64,000 nt of DNA from Desmodus rotundus. Lineage: Eukaryota; Chordata; Mammalia; Chiroptera; Phyllostomidae. This document shows positions 1 through 11,817 of the stretch, in pieces; positions within the stretch are counted from its first letter, which is position 1, and each line of letters starts with the position of its first letter. Under the pieces are notes generated by a model, which was given only the letters and a program-made list of their open reading frames with translations, made no database searches and was not told the origin of the DNA. Position numbers and translations under genes: made by a program. The stretch spans positions 25,541,735 to 25,605,734 of the forward strand of contig NC_071396.1 in NCBI RefSeq assembly GCF_022682495.2. The letters are read 5' to 3'.

Positions 1-7
1 TACAGAC

Positions 8-215
8 GTGGCCGGGTGGCTCAGTTGATTGGAGCATTGAACCATACACCGAAAGATTACAGGTTCGATCCCTGGTCAGGGCGGAAAGCTAAGTTGTCCG
101 TTCCATCCCTGATCAATTGATGTTTCTCTCTCACATTGATGTCTCTCTCTTTCTCTCTCTCTCACTTTCTCTCTAAGATCAATGGAAATATCCTCAGGTG
201 AGAATTAAATGAAGC
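8..215 (+). mobile_element. Ves SINE, B type
   Basis: Head has an A-box-like 'tggctcagttg' and a B-box 'ggttcgatccc', followed by a CT-rich body and an 'atcctcaggtgag' 3' end. This is the tRNA-derived bat SINE layout. The middle is altered after 'gtcaggg' (it lacks the usual 'cacataccta' link). The copy lies near the window edge, so its 5' TSD cannot be judged. Confidence 0.85.
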
Positions 216-2024
216 AAATACAAAAGTAGCAAAATTCTACATAAGAGACACTGTGTGGCACGTATTCATTATGAGCAGTGATCAAAATACCGGTTTCATA
301 AACTACAGAGAGCCAAGTGTAGGTTTTGAGGAAGAAGCTGATTTCAAGGTAGCCCAGAAATGTTAGAGAGGTGAAGTTTATCTCCCCACAAAAGACGAGG
401 CAATTCAGACGAGGCAGGCTCATTCAGAGAATAGTCCAAAATACTATTGAATGCAAATTGTAATTAAAAAAGGATATTTTCTTAAAAGCTCATTTAGACC
501 AATTAAAAGTTCGAGAAAGATCTTTTCATCTCCTTTCTCTGCTCTCACGAACAGAAGTACATACTAGGGAAAGTAGCTCATCGGTGACAACATTTGGGAA
601 TCAAATCTCTTTATTTTATTGCAAAACCTTAAGCATCAACACAAAGCAAGTATTGGTGCAGTTAGGAAAGCGATTTAGTCTAAAGTCCTCATTTTTTGAA
701 TATTGACACAGTCCATGGTGTGGGGGGGAAATCTAGCAGCCAGAACTATTCATTTTCACTTGAATCATAGTTCACACCGAGGGACTGGTATTGCCGTAAT
801 TTTTGTCAACTAAGGTAAAATAACCCCTGAGGAACCATTTAATAACCAGAAGAGGTGTCGATATTTAATGTGTATCCTTTTTAGTTACATGCGAAACTAA
901 GTAAAACAATACATTTGTACCCTCACACACACATTTTAAAATAGCATAATAAAAATAATCATAAAAATAAACATTACAAATGATGGCTTCTAATCATCCA
1001 GTTCTTGGAAATAGAAGGAATTCATTCATAGGACTTACTGGCAAGTTCATCAAAAACGAAGTAAAATCATGCATGACTATAAAAGAAAAAAAATAAACTT
1101 CTCTAGCTTTTCTTTAGCTCTGCAAAAGTGTTACTAGAATTATGTCCTAACCTTTGATGAACCTATAGGCACCTGGATTCCAGATCACTTTCCAGTTACA
1201 CAAACTTGGAGAAGTGAAATGGCCTCTCTGGGGCTCAGCTGTCTCTGCGACACCGTGGTGACAATTTTATCTCGTAATGACAGCAGATCATTGAACTGGG
1301 GACTGGCTTTTCCCATCCCTCGCTTCCCCTCTGTGGAACTACACCAAAATCATCAGCAGATTATCACGAGGCAGTAAAAAAAAATGTAGGGCTCCCAGGT
1401 GATGGGAGATGCGGTGAATGGGGGACTGTCAGCTGGCCTTAGTCCTAGACTATTGTCCCCACCCGATGCAGCTCTGGTCCCAGGTCTCCTAATGGGCCCC
1501 CCGGAACCGTGGGGCTGGGCAGAGTGGAAGGGGACAGGAAGGGAAGCCAGATTTCCTTCCTCCTCATCTCCCTGGCCGGTGGGCGAGGGGCGGTGGGCGG
1601 TGCTTCTCCAGGACCTGCCCGGCCACCCTCTTCTCTGCACGGTGCTAACTGGGGCCGTGGGACAAACTAGCACGTTGGGATGAAGGACGCATCACGCTTC
1701 CACCATCCGCCATCCACCTTCATGGGTCACAGCCAGATAGGGGGTTTCAGATAATCTCCAGAGAGCCCCCCTTTGGAATGTCGGCTGTAACTCTGCTTGA
1801 TTAAGGGACTCGTTCGAGGGAGCAAGGTCTGGGTTTCCGCCCGTGCAGCAGAGGCCTGAAGACTCGGCAACAGCGCTTCTGCCCCCGTGATGCCGCCGAG
1901 GAGCACTGCTCCAGGACAGCTTTGTCCGGCTTGAGGCGGGTTTTCTTGGTCCAGCTGGCCACCAGGGATGAGCGGGGACCGGCCCTGCTGGGTTCTGGGC
2001 GCATGCAAAAGGGAAAATACGTTT
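216..2024. other. No recognised feature; AT-rich then GC-rich
   Basis: About 1.8 kb without a repeat or gene I can name. Positions 220-1340 are AT-rich. Positions 1400-1690 and 1830-2000 are GC-rich with scattered CpG. Open frames there (94-153 codons) lie opposite each other on both strands and show no domain, so I do not call them genes. Confidence 0.5.
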
Positions 2025-2262
2025 ATTGATGACAGCCATTCTGCCAGTGGGAGGTGCTCTCTCAGGTTGGTTTTAATTTGCATTCCTCTGATGATTCGTG
2101 ATGTTGAGCATCTTTTCTTAGGTCTGTGGGCCCTCTGTACGTCCTCTTTGGAGAAGTGTCTATTCAGGTCCTCTGTCCATTTATTCATTGGATTGTTGGT
2201 TTGGGTTTTGTTTGTATGTTTGTTTGCTTTTTGGTGTTGAGTTGTATGAGTAATTGAAAACA
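2025..2262 (-). mobile_element. L1 fragment, ORF2 C-terminal part
   Basis: The reverse strand encodes a degraded stretch with '[16 protein letters not shown]', matching the conserved C-terminal ORF2 segment that reads like [16 protein letters not shown] in mammalian L1. The plus-strand text ('tttaatttgcattcctctgatgattc') is the usual antisense signature. It is 5' and 3' truncated, with no intact ORF. Confidence 0.8.
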
Positions 2263-2289
2263 GTTTTTTTTTAATTTTTTTTTAAAAGA

Positions 2290-2478
2290 GTCCTGGCTGG
2301 TGTGGATCAGTTGGTGTGAGCATCATCCCAAAAACCAAAAGGTCACGGGTTAAATTCCCGGTCAGGGCACATGCCTGGATTGCAGGTTCTGTCCCTGGTT
2401 GAGATGCATGTGAGAGGCAACCGAGCTCTCCCTCTCCCTCCCTCCCTTCCGCTCTAACAACAACAACAACAAAAATTT
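2290..2478 (+). mobile_element. Ves SINE, diverged B-like
   Basis: Starts 'tcctggctggtgtgg', with a damaged B-box ('gggttaaattcccggtcaggg') and 'gtgagaggcaacc', ending in an AAC-repeat tail (2455-2475) where other copies have AAAT repeats. The tail is the unusual part. Confidence 0.8.
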
Positions 2479-3200
2479 AAAGAAAGTATACATTCACTGA
2501 TCATAGGAATCTGGAAATCTGAGGGAGACAGACATGAAAACAATAATACAGAAAGGAGTATCTCACAGACTCATTCGGGAACACGAGTCGTCTAAATCGG
2601 GTCACAGAATTGGAGCTGAGGCAGAGGAGCTGGTATATGAACTTGGCCTTGAAGCAAGGGCCCAAGGCTGAAGGGTCGCCGTGTGGAATCACATTACAAT
2701 GTGAGAGACGGAGGGAAGATCAGTTAATGTAAGTTTTCAGGGTGGTGACGTAATTCTCCTCCAGCAGAGGACAGCTTCCAGAAACCCTGCCCATTTAGTT
2801 TCCCTCTTCAATATAAGAGGCTTTGAGTTCCTACTTTTTTATTTTGCTGTTAAATAGATCAAAACAATGTCATTGTATTCATATCACTATGATTTCAGGT
2901 ATTTCATGCCGCTAATGCCAGGTTCACTGCAATTCCCTGCTGTAGCCCATCAGCCTCTGTTTAAATTGTTCTTATGTTTAAATTATTCTTACCCCAGGAG
3001 GGCCGCGTAGAATTCATGGAAAGTCTACTTCATGGAAAACAGATAAGAGGGGCCTGAATGTTTACACGTATTATCTCATTAAAAATGCACACCAATAACA
3101 CATTTTAGTTACAGTTATTTTCAAATCTCTGCAAATCCCATCGCCAGCAAGAGAAAAATCTTAAAAATGTGGCTGTTTTTATAATACAACCTTTACTTTT
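2479..3200. other. No recognised feature
   Basis: About 720 bases of mixed composition between two Ves copies. I see no coding signal or repeat I can name. Confidence 0.5.
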
Positions 3201-3411
3201 TAAAAAATATTTATTTTTTTTATTAATAGAGAGAGGGGAAGGGAAGCAGAAAGAGAGGGGGAAGAGAAACATCAATGTGTAGTTGCCTCTCGAGCGCCCC
3301 CTACTGGGGAACCTGGCCAGCAACCCAGGCATGTGCCCTGACTGGGAATTGAACCTGTGACACTTTGTTTTGCAGGATGGTGTTCAATCTCCTGAGCCAC
3401 ACCAGCCAAGG
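3201..3411 (-). mobile_element. Ves SINE, A type
   Basis: Reverse-strand copy: T-rich tail on the left, then 'gttgcctctcgagcgccccctactgggg', and the tRNA-like head at 3390-3411. TSD 'caacctttactttt' at 3187-3200 and 'caacctttcctttt' at 3412-3425 (13 of 14). Confidence 0.9.
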
Positions 3412-3425
3412 CAACCTTTCCTTTT

Positions 3426-4062
3426 TTGAACAAAAAGGATTTCTTTTTAATAGAGCCAGTGATTTTATTGAGGTTTATAGGATCTATAACTCATATCACT
3501 AAAAACAAATGGTTTTCTTACTATTCATTGACTGTCACTGTAGGAAACTTATGTATTTGCCTCCCATTTTCACGAATAACATTTTCATTTAAAAATTTTT
3601 TTATTATGCATCAAAGTGATCTAAGAGTAAAGGTATATAAAGAGCAAACCATTCCATGGGGGATAAAGACATCATCCAGATACAATTTGGGGAGCTAGAG
3701 CGGCTTTGTAGAGTGTTCATAGGATTTAAGGGCTGTCTTTCCTGCACCCGCCCAGGGCAAGGCACTCGTTTAACGCAGATTTGAACAACAGGGCGGGCAA
3801 AGCCCCGTGGCCGTGGCCGTGGATCGGCTGTCTCTGACCCCTGTCTCACTCGCACATCCAGACACGTAAATGCAAAGGGATGACCGTGCGCACCGCCGAG
3901 GCCGGTTCACGTGGGGTCTGCATCCCGTTCCCCCTGACTGACTGAGGTCCACTGATTCTTACTGGCCTTGACAACTAGATCATGAATGAATGACTAACCG
4001 TGCTTCCTCGCCACAGATATTAACATTGGGATCTTCAGTGACAGAAATGAAATCCTTTAAAC
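3426..4062. other. No recognised feature
   Basis: About 640 bases. Contains a small 'gtggcc' triplication near 3808-3822. CpG content rises at 3740-3930. No gene or repeat family recognised. Confidence 0.5.
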
Positions 4063-4352
4063 CAGCCCCGGGTGGGTGGCTCAGTGGGTTGGAGCAATGT
4101 TCTGTACACCAAAAGATTGCGGGTTCGATCCCTGGTCAGGGCACAGGCCTAGGGTGCAGGTTCGATTCCCGGTCAGAGCGCCTTTGAGAGGCAATCAAGT
4201 GATGTTTCTCTCTCACATTGGTGTTTCTCTCTCACACTGATGCTACTCTCTCTCCCTCTCTCCCTCTCTATCTCTCTCTCTCTCCCTCCCTCCCTTCCTC
4301 CCTCTCTAAATCAATAAAACATATCCTGTGGTGAGGATTTTTTTTTAAATCT
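4063..4352 (+). mobile_element. Ves SINE, B type, expanded CT tract
   Basis: Full head ('gggtgggtggctcagtgggttggagc') and B-box 'ggttcgatccc', then a second 'ggttcgattccc' and a long CT/CCCT tract at 4243-4309 that makes this copy about 290 bases rather than about 200. It ends 'tcctgtggtgaggatt'. Possible TSD 'taaaccag' on both sides (near 4055 and 4356). Confidence 0.88.
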
Positions 4353-4952
4353 CTAAACCAGGAAGCAAAGATCAAACAATGCTACCTGCTAATGTTGACA
4401 AGGAGGAGTTGGCAGCAGAATTTCCTCCAGCTTTAAATGTGATGCCTAGATTCTATTTTAATTTTTTGCACCTGGCTATGCCGTGGAGCTGTTTTTCTTC
4501 CAGCAGAAAGGCATTGGATCAGCGCTGTGTTCACAGGAAAGTGTATTAGCTTCTGTTTGGCAGTGAGGATGAAGGATATTCACCTAAAAATAAAAGGCCA
4601 AAGTGAGAGGCAACGAGCATGTATTTGCAATACAAAGAACAGCTATTGGGGAAGCTCTGATTCAGACAGAAACCCAAACAGTGTTCCAATTAGGGGACAA
4701 AGGTGATGCGTATTTATGAGAATGGAAAGCAGTCATTACATCAATTACAGCAACGGACAAAAATGTAAAACATTGTTTAGAATTGGCATCACTATATGAC
4801 TTTATCTGCGACAGTGGAAATGCCCTCCTTTTATTGATGTAATTCCTTTCTTTTCCAGTTGCCTGAATTTTGGAATTAGCTGACGTGAATGTAAAGAAGG
4901 GCCACAAAGCAAAATGAAAGCATATCTCAACAGATTGGGATGATTTTCCTTT
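4353..4952. other. No recognised feature
   Basis: About 600 bases. An 81-codon reverse frame at 4662-4907 has no recognisable motif. Confidence 0.5.
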
Positions 4953-4965
4953 AAAGATATTCTTG

Positions 4966-5145
4966 CCCAGCCCTGGCCAGGTAGCTCAGTTGGTTAGCGC
5001 GTTGTTCCCATACGCCAAGGTTGCAGGTTCAATCCCTGGTCAGGGCACATGCAAGAATCAACCAATGATTGCATCAATAGATGGAGCAACAAATTGATAT
5101 ATCTTTCTCTCTCTCTAAAATCAATCAATAATAAATTTTCTTAAA
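4966..5145 (+). mobile_element. Ves SINE, C type
   Basis: Head 'ggtagctcagttggttagcgc' and 'acgccaaggttgcaggttcaatccc' resemble a tRNA-Ile body. The middle 'catgcaagaatcaaccaatg' defines the C group. Perfect 13-base TSD 'aaagatattcttg' at 4953-4965 and 5146-5158. Confidence 0.9.
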
Positions 5146-5158
5146 AAGATATTCTTGA

Positions 5159-7049
5159 CCTTGCCCAGGCTGGGCATTGCTAGAAGCAGAGCGTGACACA
5201 GGATTCAGGTTGGACCGACTCACAGAGGCATTCAGGGGAAGGGAGGTCTCAGCCCAGACCTGCTGGGTCCGTGCCCGTGGGAATCCTGTGCAGGGCGGGG
5301 CAGCCCCTGGCCCAGCTCCGAGAGGACAAGTTGTTGGCTGGAGAAGGGCAGTTATCCAGGGCATGGACCACTGGGAGGAGTAATTGCCCTGTGTACCCCC
5401 CACGAGACCAGCTCTCCAGGGGTGCCTCAGGCCACCTCCTGGTGGCAGTAAGCAGAGGTAGTCCCATGGACCTGTGCCCAGCGGCAGCTGCAGTTGGCAT
5501 TGGCCTTGGAAGGCCATGCAACGTCAGTATTGGCATGTTAGATGCCCTCCCAGACTTGACCTCCGGCCAGCCTGTGGTCTTGTAGGCAGGACATTCCAAA
5601 AGAAGCTCTACCTGAAGCGTCACCCTGGGCTCCAAAGTCTGGGAGCCTGGAATGTGTCCCTCCCCCGTCACCCTGGCCTGGCGGTGGCATCCCCAAGCAG
5701 AGCTGGTGTTGCACCCGCATCTTGGACGGCAGATGCTCCCTGCACTCTTTCCTCTGCTATTTCCAGGATAAGAATGTCTCAATAGAAACATCACCAAAAA
5801 TATGTTTTCCACATTTCACAAAGATTGGAACACCTGCCTTTTTGCCTCGTATACTGCGCACCCACGTTTTGGGGCCCCAACTTGCAGGAAAAGAAAAATC
5901 TTTCATTTTCATCTTTTAATTCAATTAATTATTTATTTATATTTAGAAACAAAACCAATTCCCGTATTCCAGGGTATTATTTGGCATATGGCTATCTTTA
6001 TTGCTTTCTAGAGTTACACTTCTAGCACATTAAGAGTAAAGAAAAGAATTAAAAACATTGATATAGATATGGAATTAATATCACCCATGTATAATGGGCA
6101 TCCTTATTTTTCCCTCAAAAATTTCGGCCAAAAAGTGCGCATTACAGCCTCCTTTAGCCTTGGCAATGCAGGTGTGCCCAGGTAATGCTTCCAGCAAATT
6201 TTTCCTGATGACCAATGAGCCCCGGCTGGAAGCTGCTTTCCGGAGGCATAAGCAGGCGAAGCTGCTGTGAATCCTGGGGGCCTCCTTCCTGGGCCAGCAA
6301 GCGCGAGTTCGAGGTGGACAAGGAGGACGTTTCTGGGCGGCCTGCAAATTGCAGCGACGAGGAGGAAGTGCCAGGTAAACTGGAAAGTCTCCATCTACCC
6401 CACAGTCCTGGAGGGGCTTAGCGTTCGCAGGGGCGGCCTCGGGCAGAAGCCGCAGACGGACCGCTCACCAAGCTTCCCTCGTTCAACGTAAACTTGGGTG
6501 CCTTCCTGTGCTTGTCACCAGAGGGCAGCCAACGGAAGCCCCACCCCCCCGCCCCGCCCCTTGATCGGACAGGAAGAGCGCGTTTGCCTGGTTCCGAGGT
6601 AGGCAGGCATTAACCACAGGTTGGTGTCCTGGTCAGGCAGCGTTTGCCATCTGGGAACGTCGGCGGCGGTGGAAACAGGGAGCCAGCAGCCCAGGGTGTG
6701 GTCTCCTGTTGCTTAGCAACAGGAGCAGAAGGGAGGTGTCTTCCCAAGGGGGCTAATGTGGGTGCGGCGTGGGAGTCTCCATCCCTCTCCGGGCACCCCA
6801 GCCTTGCCAGAAGACCCGAGAGCCAGATACCAGGAGGTGCCGCCTGGCTCAGTGCTTTCTCGGCTGCGTTCTGCTCCAGAGACTTATTTACAGACCCAAG
6901 TCAGGCCCCGGGCGGGGTTGGAGTCCCTGCCTGCTGGTGGCCAGCCTCACCCTCACCTTCCAATAGAACAGACTGGGGCCTCAGGTGCCAACCCCGATTC
7001 GCTGGCACAGGTCAAAAGCCATTGTACAAATAACCACTGGAGATGCTTC
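5159..7049. other. No recognised feature; GC-rich stretch
   Basis: About 1.9 kb, GC-rich at 5200-5720 and 6200-7000. Open frames up to 187 codons overlap on both strands and in several frames, as expected in GC-rich DNA. None shows a domain. There is a C-run at 6541-6560. Confidence 0.45.
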
Positions 7050-7240
7050 TAGAAGCCGGATGCTGTGCCTGGCACCCTCATTGGCATTTTTATTGTTTTC
7101 TCGAATCCTTAAAACAGTTCTGGGGAACGAGCAGTCTTAGCTCCGCTTGGCAAATGACACCGCTTCCACCACTTTGCCAAAGTTAGGTAGTAAGCCGGAG
7201 AGCTGAGGAAACCACGGGTGGGAACTGAATTAGCTGGTGC
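7050..7240 (-). repeat. MIR SINE
   Basis: Antisense MIR layout: 'gtgcctggcacc', then a degraded 'aatccttaaaacagttctggggaacgagcag', then 'gaggaaaccac' further on. These correspond to the MIR 3' end and core read backwards. Strongly diverged, so an old insertion. Confidence 0.6.
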
Positions 7241-7451
7241 TGGGGATAAAAGTGGTGCATTTGCTGATGGCCCATCTGCTCCCATCTTGAGTTGGTCCCC
7301 CTGAAAAGTCTCTACTCTGTCATTTATACATTCATTCAAGACCATTACAGCCAAGGGACCACTGCTGGCTTTTCATGTGCCGAAGAGGAGTTAGTTGTTC
7401 GTTGACTGAAAGCACAGGTTGGATAAAGATTGTCAAGGTGTATGTATTCTA

Positions 7452-7712
7452 TCCCTGGCTGGGTGGCTCAGCTGGTTGGAGCATCATCCCGTACACCAAA
7501 AGGTTGCGGGTTCGATTCCTGGTCAGGGCACGTATGTGGCCTGTGGATTTGGTCCCCAGTTGGGGCGTGTGTGGGAGGCAACCAATTGATGTTTCTCTCT
7601 CACATAGATGTCTCTCTTTCTGTGTGTGTGTGTGTCTCTCTCTCCCCTCCACCTTCCTCCCTCTCTAAAATCAATAAGCATATTCTCAGATGAGGATTAA
7701 AAAATAATTAAA
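7452..7712 (+). mobile_element. Ves SINE, B type, with GT/CT tract
   Basis: Head 'ccctggctgggtggctcagc', B-box 'ggttcgattcc', a GTGT run at 7620-7636 inside the CT body, and an 'ttctcagatgaggatt' end. Well preserved. Confidence 0.9.
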
Positions 7713-8681
7713 AATAAAATACTACTTATCAAAAAACTAAAAAGTGTGCCCATATTCCAGGCTGGTCCGCTTCTACTACGCTCGTCCCATACTACTTCCT
7801 AGAGAAGGCAAGCAACCCCACAACCCACACCCTACCCTCTGCCCCACTTACAGATCTCCTTAAGTTCCAGTTCCTGGAAACTGTCTAAACCGCATCCGGA
7901 AAGATGCTCTACTCTGTGCCGAGGTCATTATCTGAATCAAAATGTCGCATCCATGGTGTATGGTGAACGCACTAGGTCCACAGGGACCCCCATGTGCTAG
8001 AGCCCTAAGGGTCCTCCTGGACGAGGGACCCTCTGCTTCTGAAAGGTCCCGGGGCTCAAGTTCCGGTTCTGTCCTGGTCCTTTGGTTCTGTGAGGGGAGG
8101 CGACAAGACTTGGGTTCTGCATACAGCTGGAGCTTAAAGTTCAAGGTTAAAGTTCTCCCCTCTGTGCTCACCTCGGCTGCACGATGTGTGGCTTTGGTCT
8201 GTCATCTCTGAAAAGCAGCTCAGCGCCTTGTCAGACAAGACATGATCATTTGAAGCTCGTTCTGCAGTTACGCTGCTATTTTAATGTCAAATTCTTTATT
8301 TCTTTATTTTACCATGTGACTTACCTAGACATAAGAAAATTTTTTAAAATGGGTGCCACCTGAGACTTGAAGAACAGAGACTGTGAAGAGACGACAGGAC
8401 TCAGTATGAGTTCCTGCTGGAGCATGAGGCTGGAAGGCGCCCTCGGGTCTCCCCGAGTCCGTTCTCTCCTTTGTTAAGAGGGACACAGCATTCACCTACA
8501 TCACACGCGTGTCGCTTCGTTTCCCTTTAGATATTTCGATGTTCATCGTGATCATTAGTGCACATCAGAGAAAAGTAATTGTCTTACTATATTAATCCTA
8601 AGAAATGATTCTTCTTTTGTAGCAGTCCTCAACCTTAGATGAAATTACAAACCAAATTCTACGTTCCATTGCTACAGGCCG
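7713..8681. other. No recognised feature
   Basis: About 970 bases. Frames of about 90-100 codons occur on both strands at 7860-8211 and shadow one another. No repeat or gene recognised. Confidence 0.5.
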
Positions 8682-8693
8682 CAGTGGTTTTCA

Positions 8694-8851
8694 TTGGTTG
8701 ATTTGAGAGAGAAAGAGAGAGAAATTTGTTGTTCCGATTTCTTACACATCCCTTGCTAGATTCCTGTATGTGCCCTGACTGGGGCTAGAACCCACAATCT
8801 CGGTGTATCGGGATGATGCTCTAACTAACTGAGGTAGCTGGCCAGGGACTA
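8694..8851 (-). mobile_element. Ves SINE, C type
   Basis: Reverse copy with 'tttgttgttcc', 'tgtatgtgccctgactgggg' and the inverted head 'tagctggccaggg'. TSD 'cagtggttttca' at 8682-8693 and 8852-8863 (12 of 12). Confidence 0.88.
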
Positions 8852-8933
8852 CAGTGGTTTTCAGAAACCCAACTGCAGTGTGAGAAATCAATGATTGTAA
8901 AATTTTCAGACACATTTAAAAATTGCAATTTGT

Positions 8934-9108
8934 GCCCTGGTCAGGCAGCTCAGTGGGTTGGAGAGCCGCCCTGATAACACCAAGTTTGCAGGTCCATGTC
9001 TCTCTCTCTCTCCCCACCTCTCTCTGTCCCTCTCTCCCCCCCTCCTTCTTCCTCCCTTCTGCTCTTTCTCTCTCTCGAATCAACAAATAAAATTTTTAAA
9101 AAATACAA
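8934..9108 (+). mobile_element. Ves SINE, C type, internal deletion
   Basis: Head 'ccctggtcaggcagctcagtgggttgg' and 'ccaagtttgcaggt' run straight into the CT-rich body. The B-box end and the 'gtcagggcacatgc' middle are missing. Ends 'atcaacaaataaaattttta'. Confidence 0.8.
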
Positions 9109-9764
9109 ACTGCATGCTATGTCCAAATTATTTTAACATGGCTATATTGCTTATTTATGCTTAATTTCAGGATTTTTTTCTACTTTGGAGAGTTTCAATA
9201 GTTAAGACAATGAAAAGAAAATTAATCAGTCATTGTACATATATGAAAACAAGGAAAGCCAGGTTTCTGATTAAATGGCTCTGTCTGCAATGAACGTGGC
9301 AATGGATTTGAACCTCTCGCCAGCTGAGAATATCACGGGCACACAGCGGCAGGAACGGGCATTGAAAACGTACATCCCATGTTCTTCCCACCCCTTCTTT
9401 AATAGCCCGACCTGTTTCCTTGCAGGATCTCCCTGTATTCAGTGTCTTACTCATTTTCCCTCTGTTTCACTTTGCAAACTAATTTCTCACTGCTTCTTCA
9501 TGGAGGCTCGCTCGCCTTCATGTGAGAAGTACATCAGTCTTGAGCAGAGAGAAACCAGGGAAGACGTCTTTGTAAGTCTCTCCCAAGCTAAGGTAGGCAG
9601 CTTGATTAAATTGTGGTCGAGGCAGGCAAGCAGACAATGAGTAAACATTCGAGAAGTCTCCATTGCAGGCAGGCAGCTGCTTTTCTTTGAGAAAAATAGC
9701 CTCAAGGTCCCTAAAATGTAGGTGGCATTGGGGCACTGCTGTTGCAAGAATGACAGATTAAGAA
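9109..9764. other. No recognised feature
   Basis: About 650 bases. Overlapping frames of 110-121 codons on opposite strands at 9275-9819 have no recognisable domain. Confidence 0.5.
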
Positions 9765-9776
9765 AAACTTTCTCAG

Positions 9777-10233
9777 GCCCTGGAGGGTGTGGCTCAGTTG
9801 GTTGGCTGTCATTCCACAAAGGGAAAGGTCATCGGTTCAATTCCCGGTCAGGGTATATACTGGGGTTGCAGGTTCGGCCCCAGCAGGGATGCATATGAGA
9901 GGCAACGGATCAATGTTTCTGTCTCATGTCGATGTTTCTTTCGCTCTCTTTCTCCCTCCCTTTCCATCTCTCTAAAAATAAATAAATACAATCTTTTTAA
10001 TTTTTTAAAGATTTTATTTATTTTTAGAGAAGAAGGGAGGGAGAAAGAGAGGGAGGGAAACATCAATGTGTGGTTGCCTCTCTTGTGCCCCCTACTGGGG
10101 ACCTGGCCTACAACCCAGGCATGTGCCCTGACTGGGAATCGAACCAGCAACCCTTTCGTTCTCAGGCCTGTGCTCAATCCACTGAGCTACACCAGCCAGG
10201 GCCAAATAAAATCTTTTTTAAAAAGAGAAAGAG
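9777..10233 (+). mobile_element. Ves SINE, A/B mosaic, split by an inner Ves
   Basis: Head at 9777 ('ccctggagggtgtggctcag'), B-box 'ggttcaattcccgg', and tail AAATAAAT to about 9998. The tail resumes at 10203 ('aaataaaatctttttt') after a second, reversed Ves. The outer TSD brackets the whole unit: 'aaactttctcag' at 9765-9776 and 'aaagtttctcag' at 10234-10245 (11 of 12). This shows that the inner element landed in the tail. Confidence 0.85.
10003..10202 (-). mobile_element. Ves SINE, A type, nested in a Ves tail
   Basis: Reverse copy with 'gtgccccctactggggacctgg' and the inverted head 'accagccagggcc'. It lies within the A-rich tail of the plus-strand Ves that starts at 9777, giving a tail-to-tail inverted pair with almost no spacer. 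Confidence 0.9.
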
Positions 10234-10245
10234 AAAGTTTCTCAG

Positions 10246-11598
10246 AACTAGGGGTTTTCAAAAACTCCACGTGAAATGTTGTTGTCAATAGTCTTTTTCC
10301 ACGAGATTATGAGCAAAGACAACCGTACATGTGAGATCAGGTAGCAGTTCTCTGTCTCACTTGGGCTCAGCAGCTGGATCCTCGCTGAACATCTATCTGT
10401 CCCGCCTCCTTACCCAATTCCAAGAGGCATCTCTAATTCACTGTCTATTTTCACACAAGAACAAGAGGTAACATGGCTAATTGGAGTGAGTTCGAAACAC
10501 ACGTGAAACCCCCAGCCGTGAACACTTCCCTGCAAACCCTGGTTTCTTGTTCCCACAGTGAAAATAGCGCCTCATAAATCTGTCTCGCTTGAGCGTCTAC
10601 TTTGGCAGGTCCTGGTTTTCCTATAACCTTTTTCATTTCAAAACATCCTAGTGCAGTTTAGCACATTTTAAAGAAAATGCGTATTCTCCAACACTTCTCC
10701 TTCTTTACTTCTGCCTCCAAAAAGGCTAACTTGAAGCAATTTGGGCCGTGTCGAGGAAATGGAACTCGGGAGCCTGGAGAGTTCCCACACATTAGTCTCG
10801 CTAGAAAATTAGTCTTCATCATGTCCCTAAATAAGATTTAAGTGCCCGGGCCCAGAAAAATCTGCACATATTGAAGACCATTTCAGAACATCCTCGGGGA
10901 TGACTCCTTCCTCTTTCTGCAGCAGACATGGGTAATTCCACAGCTGCGTCTGTGGACAAGCAATGGGCAGACAGTGTACAGGGTCAAGGGCAATGACCGT
11001 GAGCAGCCAGGAGTGTGGGAATATTGGTCTCCTTTATGCAAGACAGGAGGGCAGCTTTCTCACTTGTGTGCTTCCTTTCAGTCTATGGGAAGGGAAGGGG
11101 GCAGACAGATACTTATGAGAGCTGGCTTATTCTGTGTGTCTCAGGCTATTGATGAGGATGCTAATAGTTAGACATACGTGGGACTCACCTGGACCCAGGT
11201 TCCTTCTGGGAACCAATGCTCTGGCTACATCAGACAAGTGGTTCTTACTGTAATTGCAGTAACCGTCAGGGAGCTTTGAAAGAGGAAATGTTTCTCTAGG
11301 GGCAAGAAGAGAAGAATATACCATATTATGAAAACAAGTTGACTAATTTGAAAATACTAGAAGGTGTAAGCAGTGGGCTAAAGCAAAGTTCTCCCCTTCA
11401 ACCTGCCCCTTCTTGACTACTCAACTAGCCCAAAAGTGTCCCCGTGCCTTGGGTCCTCCACAGGTCCTGTCGGTCTTCAGTTGCTCTTCCCTCTAAGCTT
11501 GTCCAGGTCAGAGCTCAGGTTGGCCAACAACAGACAGATTTGTAAAGGCTGAGGCTTCTCATCCAATTCCTTCTTGCAGGCTCTAAGATCCAGCTTTG
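10246..11598. other. No recognised feature
   Basis: About 1.35 kb of ordinary composition. Short frames only (61-65 codons). Nothing I can name. Confidence 0.5.
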
Positions 11599-11817
11599 GG
11601 CCCTGGCTGGTGCGGCTCACTTGGTCGGAGTGTGATCCCATAACTGAAAGGTCGTGGGTTCAATTCCAAGTCAGAGCACATACCCAGATTGTGGCTTTGA
11701 CCCCTGGTCCAGCCGTGTACAGGAGGCAACCAATGAATGCTTCTCTCTCACATAGATGTTTCTCTCTCTCCCCTCTTCTCTCTCTAAAAGCAATGAAAAC
11801 ATATCCTTGGGTGAGGC
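11599..11817 (+). mobile_element. Ves SINE, B type
   Basis: Head 'gccctggctggtgcggctcac', weak B-box 'gggttcaattcc', CT body, and end 'tccttgggtgagg'. Possible diverged TSD 'atccagctttgg' / 'atctagtcttgg' (9 of 12). Confidence 0.87.

Noticed and set aside
5249..5812. 187-codon reverse frame with several overlapping frames on both strands
   Set aside because: GC-rich DNA, all six frames partly open, no motif.
10446..10640. 61-codon reverse frame starting MKKVIGKPGP
   Set aside because: No family recognised, no neighbouring exon signals, and its length is within chance expectation.
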